Assembly (NCBI RefSeq): GCF_004634215.1
Contig: NZ_SMMH01000023.1
Coordinates: forward strand, 1-62,099
DNA from: Deinococcus fonticola
GTDB lineage: Bacteria; Deinococcota; Deinococci; Deinococcales; Deinococcaceae
Direction: 5' to 3'
Length of the DNA stretch: 62,099 bases
A program made the translations under genes and the position numbers. Positions 46,553 to 56,515 of the stretch are shown piece after piece. Below the pieces are notes generated by a model that worked only from the letters and a program-made list of their open reading frames with translations, did not search any database and was not told where the DNA came from. The stretch's first letter is position 1, and each line of letters starts with the position of its first letter.

Positions 46553-48069
46553 GGGGTTTCTCCTTTAAGGTCAGTGTGAATTCGGGCTTCCTGGAAGTCG
46601 TCGTGCATGAGGCGGCGTTGCTCGAGCAGGCGCAGCATGGCGGCGTACCTCAGGCGCAGGTAGGTGGCGTGGTAGTCGTCGCTGTCTTCCTGGGGCGGGA
46701 GTGGGGCAGTTGATGCGTGCGGGTGGGCGTGGTGGGCGGCGTTTTGCATGACGGCTTCCCAGCGGTAGTCGTTCTGATGCTGATTGGCGCGGCTGACCTG
46801 CCCGTGAATGACATTGAGGACTTGTTCGCTCAGGTCAACGGGCCAGGCGCCGGGCAGGACGCTGAGCAGCGTGAGGAGGTGCGAGGCGTCCGGCTGGCCT
46901 TGCAGGTGCGTGCCAATGCGCCCGGCGATGGTCTCCGGGGCGCTGATTTGCAGAAGGGCCAGGTCGTCCGGGTAACAGGGTTGCAGGACGTTCGCGGTGG
47001 GTACGTGCCGGGTGGCCAGGGTGGCCCAGCGCAGCTGATCGGCGGCGCCCAGCGCCTGAATGAGGCCGGACAGCTGTTCCGGCGTGAGGTGCAGCGCGTC
47101 CGCGAGGGCCTGTGGGTGCGTGTTCTGGATGAGTTCCCGAAAACGATCCAGTGCCACCCTTTTGTGCGGGTCAATGGCAGTCAGGCCATCACGGCCGGCG
47201 TCCGCGTCGAGTGTTTCCGGGAGGTGCAGGGAGACTTTCTGTTTGCCCAGGAGCTTCCCGAGCAGACCGACTTTTTCCTGCTGGAGCATACCGGCGACGC
47301 GCTCGGTCATGCGGGCGTTGTAGGCGCTGCCGGGCAGGGATTGCAGCAACACGCGGGCCAGCTCCTGCACCTCGCGGCTGCGGTCGGTCAGGGCGTCTTC
47401 CAGCAGGGGTTCCAGCGTGGCGTCCTCGTCCGTCCAGGTGTCTTGCAGCACGCTGAGCAGGCGTTTTCTGGCTCCAGCCTTCTCCGTTTTGAAGTGCTGG
47501 GTCAGCAAGTCGCGGGCCGCGTCGGGGGTTTTCTCGCGCAGGTCACGGAACAGGCCTTCTTTCTGCGCTTCGGTGGCCGTGAGCCAGGCGTCCTCGCTGA
47601 AGGTGGTGGCGTTGAACCGCCAGTCGGGGTTGAGTGAAGCCAGCCACATGCTGCGTTCACCCAGCACCGGGCGCAGGTTCACGCGCAGGGTGGTGTCGAA
47701 ACGGGCCAGGTCAAGCAGCCCGGGCAGGGCGCTGTGGGGAATGCGCCAGCCCGTCTGAGCGCACAGTTGCAGCCACTCGTTCACGACCGGCGTGTTCACC
47801 ACAATGGGCAGGTGCCGGGCCACTCGCGCGGGGGCCTCCGGCAGGGTGTCCACCGGGGCGGGCGTGGGGACATCGTGCTGAAGAGGTGCGGCGCGGCGTC
47901 CAGCACACTCCACCGCTCCGGCCAGGGCCGCGCGCGAAAGCAGAACACCTTCCGGGTCGCCCTGAATGGCGTTCAGCGGCTCGCTGAGGAGTGTCCCGGC
48001 ATGAACGGGTGGCGTGCTGCGCGACGTGCCGACCAGCGCTGCGGCCAGTAAGTCCTGAACATCCTTCAT
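46549..48069 (-). CDS. DUF5691-family protein
   Basis: A 506-aa mostly helical protein of the DUF5691 type, opening MKDVQDLLAAALVGTSRS. It is rich in HEAT-like helical pairs (ARDLLTQHFKTEKAGARKRLLSVL, DALTDRSREVQELARVLLQSLPGSAYNARMTERV), so it likely forms a scaffold. The ATG at 48069 is chosen because it overlaps the stop of the SWIM gene (ATGA); the frame extends 18 codons upstream. No catalytic motif is visible. It is a constant neighbour of SWIM and MoxR genes in related operons. Function not known. Confidence 0.82.
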   Translation of the reverse strand: MKDVQDLLAAALVGTSRSTPPVHAGTLLSEPLNAIQGDPEGVLLSRAALAGAVECAGRRAAPLQHDVPTPAPVDTLPEAPARVARHLPIVVNTPVVNEWLQLCAQTGWRIPHSALPGLLDLARFDTTLRVNLRPVLGERSMWLASLNPDWRFNATTFSEDAWLTATEAQKEGLFRDLREKTPDAARDLLTQHFKTEKAGARKRLLSVLQDTWTDEDATLEPLLEDALTDRSREVQELARVLLQSLPGSAYNARMTERVAGMLQQEKVGLLGKLLGKQKVSLHLPETLDADAGRDGLTAIDPHKRVALDRFRELIQNTHPQALADALHLTPEQLSGLIQALGAADQLRWATLATRHVPTANVLQPCYPDDLALLQISAPETIAGRIGTHLQGQPDASHLLTLLSVLPGAWPVDLSEQVLNVIHGQVSRANQHQNDYRWEAVMQNAAHHAHPHASTAPLPPQEDSDDYHATYLRLRYAAMLRLLEQRRLMHDDFQEARIHTDLKGETP

Positions 48070-49364
48070 TCTTTCTCCCCTGTGCCCACCGTGCCCGAGA
48101 TCAGCAGGTGCTGGCCGTCCCACTCGCCGAACACCTGCATGGGTTGCCCGCCACTTTGCGCCAGCAGCAGGTAAGGTTGCCTGCTGTCGATCAAACGCAG
48201 GGGTAAAGTCCGATCTGTCGCGTCCAGCAGATGCCAGTTCGTGCCGTCATTCATAATCTTGACGTTCTGGAGCCGATAAATGCCGCTGCGTTCCAGCCAC
48301 GGGTTGCGGGCCAGCAGCTGTGCATGGCGTTCCAGCAGTTCGTCCAGCGTGAAGGCCTCCGGGCTTTGCTCACTGCGCGGACTCATGGACGCTTCGCCCC
48401 GCAGCAGGGCGCGTTGAGGCGTGGCGGACGGAACGAAACAGACTTCGGCGTCGAGCGTGGCGCCCAGCGGGGAACCGGGCGGCAACGGGCGGCCGGACGG
48501 CGCGAAATCCAGCAGCAAGGCGTGGTGTCTCCCCTGCTGAAGCCAGGTGCGGCGGGTGGTGAAGGTGTCTTCTTCCTCGGTGAACTGCGCGGCGACCAGC
48601 CACTTGCCCCGCAGGCCGGGCCGGGCCAGCACTTCGGCCTGACTCAGCGGGAAGCCGAGGGCGGTTCGCAAGTCCGCCTGTTCGTCGTCGGTGAGGGTGT
48701 CACGGCGCGTCCACGCTTCACACAGCAGGTGCAATTTTGCCAGGTGCGTGAGCAGCGCGGCGGGTTCGCCTAGCAGTTCGGGAATCTTCCTGACCTGCCG
48801 GGCCGCTCCACCGGCCTGAGCGTCCACCAGCCGGGCGGCTTGCGTGTCCCAGTCGCTGTAAGGGCGGCCCCTCGCCTGCGCCAGGCCGTCTCTCACGAGA
48901 TCCTTGAGGAAAAGGTCCAGCGCCGCCAGGCCGTCCGTGACCTTCTTCTCGCGCGCGGCGCGGCGTCTGGCCTGCGCGGCCGGGTCGACTTCCTTCCTGG
49001 CCGCCTCTTCGGTTTTCTGCTCTTTACTCTCGGCCCTCTGCTCTCTGCCCTTGACCCAGGTTTGCAGGCTTTCCGGCGCGTCCGCCTGTCCGAAGTCGCC
49101 CGCGTGCGTGATGTGCAGCAGCAGCAGGGCCAGGGCGTGTTTGCAGGGGAATTTGCGGCTGGGACAACTGCATTTGCTGACCAGGCCGTTCAGGTCGACG
49201 CCGGTCAGGTACGGGTCTTTGCCGCTGCCCTGTGCCTGTCCCCAGAGCATGCCGGCGGGGGCGTTCAGGTTCTGCCATTTGGCCGGAGTGGCGAGTTTCT
49301 TGCCGTTGCTGGCGCTGGCACTGTCAGGGGCAAGGGCCAGGATGGTTTCAGGGGTGAGGTTCAT
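48066..49364 (-). CDS. SWIM zinc-finger protein, first gene of the operon
   Basis: A 432-aa protein with a SWIM finger at about residues 64-77: SKCSCPSRKFPCKHALAL has the CxCxnCxH ligands. SWIM domains bind DNA or proteins. A Glu/Lys/Arg-rich linker (REQRAESKEQKTEEAARKE, about residues 107-125) follows; its DNA is a low-complexity TCTGCTCT-type repeat, probably inserted later. The C-terminal half (FTTRRTWLQQGRHHALLLDFAPSG) is beta-rich and of unknown fold. It starts from the ATG at 49364 with AAGGAT 6-7 nt upstream. Being first after a predicted DdrO operator, it should be induced by DNA damage with the rest. Confidence 0.87.
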   Translation of the reverse strand: MNLTPETILALAPDSASASNGKKLATPAKWQNLNAPAGMLWGQAQGSGKDPYLTGVDLNGLVSKCSCPSRKFPCKHALALLLLHITHAGDFGQADAPESLQTWVKGREQRAESKEQKTEEAARKEVDPAAQARRRAAREKKVTDGLAALDLFLKDLVRDGLAQARGRPYSDWDTQAARLVDAQAGGAARQVRKIPELLGEPAALLTHLAKLHLLCEAWTRRDTLTDDEQADLRTALGFPLSQAEVLARPGLRGKWLVAAQFTEEEDTFTTRRTWLQQGRHHALLLDFAPSGRPLPPGSPLGATLDAEVCFVPSATPQRALLRGEASMSPRSEQSPEAFTLDELLERHAQLLARNPWLERSGIYRLQNVKIMNDGTNWHLLDATDRTLPLRLIDSRQPYLLLAQSGGQPMQVFGEWDGQHLLISGTVGTGEKE

Positions 49365-49384
49365 GGATCATCCTTTAATACTGA

Positions 49385-49401
49385 TTACGTTATGGACGTA
49401 A
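49385..49401. promoter_or_regulatory. RDRM (DdrO operator) ahead of the SWIM/AAA/VWA operon
   Basis: TTACGTTATGGACGTAA is a 17-bp palindrome that fits TTAYGTNNNNNACRTAA at every fixed position. This is the radiation/desiccation response motif bound by the repressor DdrO and relieved when IrrE cleaves DdrO. It sits 20 nt before the ATG and directly after the -10 box, the usual operator position. Confidence 0.85.
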
Positions 49402-49429
49402 TTGTAACGGATGAACACTGAAGGAGCAA
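49401..49429 (-). promoter_or_regulatory. promoter of the SWIM/AAA/VWA operon
   Basis: On the minus strand TTGCTC (49429-49424), a 17-bp spacer and TACAAT (49406-49401). The -10 overlaps the first base of the RDRM, so DdrO binding should block RNA polymerase. Confidence 0.75.
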
Positions 49430-49525
49430 GCCATTCTGTGGGGTCGGGTATCAGCGGAAGTGACGGACTGTCCGGGACGGCGGTGGGCCATGCGCTCTGG
49501 GGAAAAAACTTACCCTCCTGAAAAC

Positions 49526-49554
49526 GAAAAAGGCCGACCCGACAGGCCGACCTT
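49526..49554 (-). terminator. terminator of the 3D-domain gene
   Basis: On the minus strand a 10-bp stem with two G-U pairs (49554-49545 with 49539-49530) and a 5-nt loop, followed by TTTT. Confidence 0.75.
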
Positions 49555-49570
49555 GAGAAGGAAAAGCGAA

Positions 49571-50017
49571 TTAGCGAACGGCGGTGATGCGCACGGAACG
49601 CGCCCCGAAGCGAATGGCTTCGCCGTAGCTGGGCATCCAGATGTCCACGCTGCCGACCTTGCGGGCGGCCATGGTGTCCTCGACGATAAACACGCGACCA
49701 CCGAGGTTGTAGCGGCCACTGAGATCCTGAATGGTCACGCGGCTGCCGTAAGGGAAGATACGCAGCAGGTCGCGGCTCAGGGCGATGACGCCGGGTCGGG
49801 TGCGGGTGCCAGTGGCGGTGATGTTGGGGGTGCTGTCGGTCTGCGCGGCGTGGCTGCTGTACGCGGTGGCGCGGGCCACCACGCTGCGGCCGGTGCGGGC
49901 GGCGACGTACGTGTCGAGCGTGACCTGCTGGGCGCCGGCCTGGCTGGGCAGCACACTGGCGGCGCTGGCCAGAACGAGGGCGGAAACGGCAAGGGTTTTC
50001 TTGAGGCTGTTCAACAT
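49571..50017 (-). CDS. secreted 3D-domain (RlpA-like/lytic) protein
   Basis: A 148-aa exported protein: signal peptide at residues 1-32 (TLAVSALVLASAASVLPSQAGA), a short linker, and a 3D domain (named for three Asp) with ARATAYSS, the GVIALSRDLLRIFPYGSRVTI beta-barrel stretch and VEDTMAARKVGSVDIWMPS with the key Asp residues. 3D domains act on peptidoglycan as in MltA/YuiC-type lytic transglycosylases. Starts at ATG 50017 with AGGAG 5 nt upstream. It does not have a lipobox, so it should be released or remain periplasmic. Confidence 0.88.
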   Translation of the reverse strand: MLNSLKKTLAVSALVLASAASVLPSQAGAQQVTLDTYVAARTGRSVVARATAYSSHAAQTDSTPNITATGTRTRPGVIALSRDLLRIFPYGSRVTIQDLSGRYNLGGRVFIVEDTMAARKVGSVDIWMPSYGEAIRFGARSVRITAVR

Positions 50018-50585
50018 GGTTCTCCTGTCGGCATCCAACGCAAAAGCACACCACCGGCAGACGCGGTGGAGAGAAGCTCGTGGACTTTATTTCTTAAGAT
50101 CTCGCTGCGGGCAGCGGGGATAACTCTCAGGCAGATGGAACTCAGGGTTGGTCACTGAAGTGGTACTCAAACTGACCAGGGCGGAACCTTCCTACGTCAA
50201 ACAGCCTAGCAACGTAAATGAGTTAAAAATAAGAAACAAGGATTTTTTCTCTCACTAAAACCGTTTAATTTTACTGTCCGAAATCACATTATGCCGGGTT
50301 TTACCCTTTGGGATCGACAGCTTAAAAATGAGTCAAGTTCTAATCGACTCATTTAGTTTCTCACTTTAAATTTCTCACCAGGGAGCCATCGACGCGCTTT
50401 TCAGCAGCCTCACTCCCCAATCAAGCTGGCAAGACCACTCTTTTAACGTGATGTTCCTGCTCAGGTAACTTAAATAGCGGATGAAGGTCACGTTTACGAC
50501 CTCCATCCGGCTTCGTTTCCTCATTTTTCACATTTTCTGACGTCAGCCTGTCGGCATTGGTCGCTAATCCCAGACAAGCGGAAGA
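50018..50585. other. 568-nt gap, partly AT-rich, with hairpins
   Basis: No gene seen. The stretch 50205-50380 is AT-rich compared with the genome. It contains a perfect 9-bp inverted repeat AAATGAGTC/GACTCATTT (50326-50334 and 50346-50354) and a strong hairpin at 50478-50509. A regulatory or terminator role is likely; no small RNA family was recognised. Confidence 0.5.
50478..50509 (-). terminator. hairpin downstream of ftsI
   Basis: 12-position stem with one mismatch (50478-50489 with 50498-50509), 8-nt loop. About 77 nt after the ftsI stop on the minus strand; T-rich sequence flanks it on the plus side, so direction is not certain. Confidence 0.5.
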
Positions 50586-51913
50586 TCAGGGCGCGGAGGT
50601 GGCCGCCGGAGCCGCTGCCCAGTCGGAGAACAGGCCCGCCGCGATCTTCTTGTAGATGGGGGCCGCCAGCATCGAACCCTGGTAGTCCAACTTTGCGCCG
50701 TGCACCATTACAGCCACGGTCACGCGCGGCGCGTCGGCCGGAAAGAACCCGGCGAACACACTGTCGTACAGTTCCTTCGAGTACTTACCGCCCACGACCA
50801 CCTGCGAGGTTCCCGTTTTCCCGGCCAGGCCGTACCCCTCCAGACCTGCGTTGGCGAAAATGCCCTCCTTCACCACGGCTTCCAGCATGGTGCGAGTCTC
50901 GCGGGCCACGGCGGGCTTCAGCACCTCGCGCCGCTCGCCGGGCGTGGCCCCCTCGACCAGGCGCGGCGTGATGTAAAGGCCATCGTTCGCAAGGGTGTTG
51001 AACGCCGCCGCCAGTTGCAGGGTGGTGCTGCTCATGCCCTGCCCGAAAGAACTCGTGACGCGCACCAGGTCGTCCCACTTGCGGATGTTCTGCAGGCGGC
51101 CCGTGGCCGTGGACAGCACCGGCAGCTGCACGTCCTGCCCGAAGCCGTAGTTCAGCAGGTAATTGCGCATATCGGTGGCCGGGAACTTCTCCACGATGTG
51201 GCTCATGCCGACGTTGCTGCTGTAGCGCAGCACGTACTTGGTGGTCAGGGTGGCCGGGTGGTCCACGGCGTCGTTAATGACGCTGCCCCACCTGCCCCCC
51301 ACATGGCGCTGCATGGGCGTGGTGTACAGCGTGTCGGGCGTGGTCAGGCCCTCGTTCATGGCCGCCGCCACCACCAGGCCCTTCACGGTCGAGCCGGGTT
51401 CGTACACGTCCAGGAAAGGACGGTTGCGGCGCGTTTCGGCGCTGTAGCTGCGCCAGTTGTTGGGGTTGAACTCCGGGTAACTGGCCGCTGCCAGAATGCG
51501 CCCGGTCAGGGTCTCCATGACGATCACGGACCCGTATTCACCTTTATGCGCCTTGACCCTCTCGGCCAGCGCGGCCTCGGCACTGGCCTGGGTGCGCGGA
51601 TCGACGGTCAGTTTCACGTCCTCGCCCACTTCCAGCGTGCGGTTGTACGCCGCTTCCAGCCCCTCCAGCCCCTCGGTGTCGCCCATCATGCCCAGTACCT
51701 GCCCGGCCAGGTGCCCCTGCGGGTAGGTGCGCTTGCCGTTCACGCTGCGGGCCAGTACCGAGCCGTCCGCGGCGTAAATGGTGCCGCGCGCCTGCATCAC
51801 GTTGCGTTTCACGGTATTGGGCAGGCCCCACTCCAGTTGCGCGTAAGCCCACACCAGCGTCAGGAACATCAGCAGGGCGACGGCTTGCATGATGTGGGAG
51901 CGGTTACGGATCT

Positions 51914-51923
<10 letters not shown>
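50586..51923 (-). CDS. ftsI: penicillin-binding protein 2/3, division transpeptidase
   Basis: A 445-aa septal peptidoglycan transpeptidase. One N-terminal TM helix (residues 11-30), a short pedestal domain, then the transpeptidase domain with SxxK (STVK, S178/K181), SxN (S235-N237) and KTG (K369-G371). The non-catalytic N-terminal module is much shorter than in E. coli FtsI (588 aa). It follows the ftsL-like gene in the mraZ-rsmH cluster, which supports a role in division rather than elongation. Starts at 51923, overlapping ftsL by 10 nt. Confidence 0.9.
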
Positions 51924-53729
<1,806 letters not shown>

Positions 53730-53833
53730 AGCGGCGCTTCTCCTTTTCCCACACCCTCCCACCAGCAAAAAAATGGGCTGCGGGGAACGCAGCCGGAAAA
53801 CTTGCATGAGAAAGACATTCAGGCCGCCACAAG

Positions 53834-53839
53834 AGTGTA
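53834..53839 (-). promoter_or_regulatory. -10 candidate for mraZ
   Basis: TACACT on the minus strand, about 105 nt before the mraZ start, next to the G-run boxes at 53866-53925. Confidence 0.4.
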
Positions 53840-53865
53840 ACAAGCCCTACCACGATTTACCACCG

Positions 53866-53925
53866 TCTCCCACTTTTCCCCCCGGTTTCCCCCACTGTGA
53901 TCCCGTTTCCCCACCAGGTTCCCCC
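53866..53925 (-). promoter_or_regulatory. candidate MraZ boxes, G-run repeats
   Basis: On the minus strand six G-runs begin about every 7-13 nt (centres near 53922, 53911, 53903, 53891, 53880 and 53870), several as GTGGG(G/A)A. MraZ operators are direct repeats of a TGGG-like box at about 10-bp steps, so this is the probable autoregulatory site. Confidence 0.55.
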
Positions 53926-54013
53926 GGACTGGATTTCTAACGGGCCGCCGAACAGGGCCGAAAGGTAGCGAGAATAACGTTGCCAACGTCAAATTACCAC
54001 TTTTTGAGGTCGG

Positions 54014-54046
54014 TGGGAACAGGTGGGGGAAGCAGGGAGAAGGGGG
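54014..54046 (+). promoter_or_regulatory. exact 10-bp spaced TGGG repeats / potential G-quadruplex
   Basis: TGGGA, TGGGG and AGGGA boxes start at 54014, 54024 and 54034 with a further G5 at 54042. The same sequence can form a G3-loop-G5-loop-G3-loop-G5 quadruplex on the plus strand. It lies between divergent mraZ and the dynamin gene. Confidence 0.4.
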
Positions 54047-54356
54047 CAAAGATTTCCCCCCGGGGTTCCACTCCTGGGAAAAGTACAGGTCATTTTCCTG
54101 AAATGGGTGGAGGCACCGCGAAAGCGGCCCCACGAGCCCCCACGGATGGGGAAAGCACTTCTGGATCTCTTTTTGGCGTTTCGTGCCCTCTCCCGGCGCC
54201 GTTCCCAGGGGTAAGCGCACCAACATCAACGCTCCAACATCCAGAACCAGGCCACCACACCTCTACCCCACTGGCGTGAACTCAGGGGGAAATCCACGCC
54301 ATGCTCTCTTCTTTATCTTTTCCCTCTGGAGCTCAGGCCCTTCGCGGCCTCTGTTC
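54047..54356. other. remaining part of the mraZ-dynamin intergenic region
   Basis: About 310 nt of G/C-run sequence with small frames that match nothing. It includes an inverted TTTCCCCCC/GGGG segment at 54052-54070 but no clear gene. Confidence 0.4.
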
Positions 54357-54368
54357 TAGACTGCCATT
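54357..54368 (+). promoter_or_regulatory. leaderless -10 box for the dynamin gene
   Basis: TAGACT at 54357-54362, 6 nt, then ATG at 54369. Confidence 0.6.
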
Positions 54369-56063
54369 ATGCTCGTTTCCGCAAAAACGCAGGATTTGCT
54401 CACCAGGGAACGCACCTTACTGTCTGACCTTCAGGCGTTTCTGGAGTTGCAGGGCGCTCCGCCGGAGGTGGTCGAGCATGCCCGCGTGGCGGCCCGGACG
54501 CTGGACGAGGCGTTTTTGCTGGTGGTGGTGGGGGAATTCAACGCGGGCAAAAGCAGTTTCGTGAACGCCCTGCTGGGCGCCTCGGTGTTGCCGGAGGGCG
54601 TGACGCCCACCACGGACCGGATTTACGTGCTGGTTCACGGGGAGAAACCGGGACAGATGGAACCCACCCGCGACCCGTTCGTGAGCCGCCTGACTTACCC
54701 GCTGCCCAGCCTGGAGGGCGTGGCGCTGGTGGATACGCCCGGCACGAACGCCATTATTCGCCAGCACCAGGCCCTCACGGAGGGCTTTTTACCTCGCGCC
54801 GATCTGCTGCTGTTTCTGACGAGTGCGGATCGACCGTTTACCGAGTCCGAGCGGCAGTTCCTGAGCCTGGCGGCCAGGTGGGGCCGCAGCGTGATCATGG
54901 TGGTGAACAAGGCCGACCTGCTGGAAACGCCCGCCCAGAAAGAGCAGGTCAAAGAATTCGTGCAGGCCGGGGCGCGGGGTGTGCTGGGCCTGACGCCCCC
55001 GGTGGTGCTCATCAGCGCCCGTCAGGAGCAGCGCGGTGGGGATGTGGGCTTCGCGGCCCTGCGGGCGCTGTTGCAAGCCCGCCTGAGCGAAGGCGAACGT
55101 ATGCGCCTGAAGTTCAGTTCACCGCTGAACACTGCGTCCGAACTGCTGAACGGTGAGGCGCAGCGCTCGGAGGCGGCGCGAACGACGCTGATGGAAGATC
55201 AGCGGTTCTTGCAGGAGCTGGAAGCGCAGCGCGAACACCACCGCGAGACCATGCTGGGCGAACTGGACGGGCAACTCAACCGGGTGAACCGCCTGCTGGC
55301 CGAATTCGAGGTGCGGGCAGACAAGTTCATTGACGATAAACTGCGTTTCAGCAACCTGCGCGGACTGATGAACAGCCGGGAACTGGAGGAACAGTTTCGC
55401 CGCGAGGCGGTCGCCGACCTGCCCGAGGCGATCGACCGGCAATTCGGGAGCATGATCGACCGGTTCGTGGAATCGAACATGCACTTCTGGGAGGACGTGC
55501 AGGCGTTTCTGATCCGCCGCCAGCCGAGCGGCGAGGTGGCCCGAACGCGCTTCAGTTACGACCGGGCCTCGCTGCTGGAGGGCATTGCGGGCAGCGCGAG
55601 GGATCACCTGGAGAACACCACTGAGCAGGAATTGGCCCGGCGACTCTCGAAAGACGCCGAGGAAGCCATGATGGGCGCGATGGGCGGCCTGGCGGGCGGC
55701 TTGATCGGCGGCGTGAGCATCGGCGCGGTCATCGGCGCCACTGCGCTGGATTTTACCGGGGGCATCCTGGCGGGTCTGGCGCTGGGCAGCCTGGGCCTGT
55801 TTGTTCTGCCCAATAAACGCCTGCAAGCACACCGGCAGTTGCGGGAGAAAATCACGCAGCTCCGCGAGGCGCTGGAACGCATCGTGCGGCGCGAGTACGA
55901 ACGCGAACAGGAGCGCGCCGACGCCCGGCTCAACGACGCCGTGAGCCCCTACACGCGCTTCACGCAGCAGGAGCAGACGCGCCTGCAAGACGCCGCCATG
56001 CGAACAGCCGACCTTCAAACACGCCTGAACGCGCTGAAAAACGAGATTCAAGCCCTGGCTTGA
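54369..56063 (+). CDS. bacterial dynamin-like GTPase
   Basis: A 564-aa membrane-remodelling GTPase of the dynamin superfamily. G1 is VGEFNAGKSSF (residues 54-64), G2 region TPTTDRIY, G3 VDTPGTN (DxxG) and G4 VVNKADLL are intact. A helical bundle with coiled-coil character follows (about 270-400), and residues about 435-480 are a Gly-rich hydrophobic hairpin (GAMGGLAGGLIGGVSIG, then LAGLALGSLGLFVLP) that should insert into membrane as the paddle does. The C-terminus returns as a long helix. It may act in membrane repair, fusion or phage defence; it stands alone next to the division cluster. Confidence 0.9.
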   Translation: MLVSAKTQDLLTRERTLLSDLQAFLELQGAPPEVVEHARVAARTLDEAFLLVVVGEFNAGKSSFVNALLGASVLPEGVTPTTDRIYVLVHGEKPGQMEPTRDPFVSRLTYPLPSLEGVALVDTPGTNAIIRQHQALTEGFLPRADLLLFLTSADRPFTESERQFLSLAARWGRSVIMVVNKADLLETPAQKEQVKEFVQAGARGVLGLTPPVVLISARQEQRGGDVGFAALRALLQARLSEGERMRLKFSSPLNTASELLNGEAQRSEAARTTLMEDQRFLQELEAQREHHRETMLGELDGQLNRVNRLLAEFEVRADKFIDDKLRFSNLRGLMNSRELEEQFRREAVADLPEAIDRQFGSMIDRFVESNMHFWEDVQAFLIRRQPSGEVARTRFSYDRASLLEGIAGSARDHLENTTEQELARRLSKDAEEAMMGAMGGLAGGLIGGVSIGAVIGATALDFTGGILAGLALGSLGLFVLPNKRLQAHRQLREKITQLREALERIVRREYEREQERADARLNDAVSPYTRFTQQEQTRLQDAAMRTADLQTRLNALKNEIQALA

Positions 56064-56110
56064 AGAAGGCGGCAACTTCTGGGGCGGGTCACCAGACCAC
56101 AAACAACAAA

Positions 56111-56135
56111 AAAGCCCCGCCTGAAACGGGGTTTT
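56111..56135. terminator. bidirectional terminator between dynamin gene and tRNA remnant
   Basis: Stem GCCCCG/CGGGGT around a 7-nt loop, with A-run on the left and T-run on the right, so it serves both directions. Confidence 0.8.
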
Positions 56136-56138
56136 CTC

Positions 56139-56187
<49 letters not shown>

Positions 56188-56515
56188 AGCCGTCGGCAAT
56201 CCGTTATGGTCGTAAAAGTTTTCGGTGATGGAAATTTGCCGTCCTGCACGCGGGTCGTCTGGGTTGTATCTTTTCCTGGTTTCCTTCCTGGTCGCCTGAG
56301 TCCGCCACAAAATTGTGGCTGTATTGTGGCTGGCAATTTGAACTCCCCGATGGCCCAGTTGAACAGTTCGCATGATGTCGGGATTCGCCAAGTTCGATAC
56401 GAACGGTGAATCCAGGGAAATCGTCCTGGGATTCGACCGGAGAGACCGGTCGTATGCGCCTTCGGCGGCTAGAAGAATCACTACGACGGCCTGGCCGCCA
56501 CACGTCACGCGGCCT
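56188..56515. other. 328-nt region at the island edge, no clear gene
   Basis: Directly next to the tRNA remnant, where an integrase gene is often found. A minus-strand frame (to 56535) contains VQLGHRGVQ, which faintly recalls the LGH motif of tyrosine recombinases, but the rest does not support it. I treat it as non-coding or a heavily decayed remnant. Confidence 0.4.

Noticed and set aside
53980..54279. 99-aa frame between mraZ and the dynamin gene
   Set aside because: No ribosome site or recognisable product; composition follows the G-run repeats.
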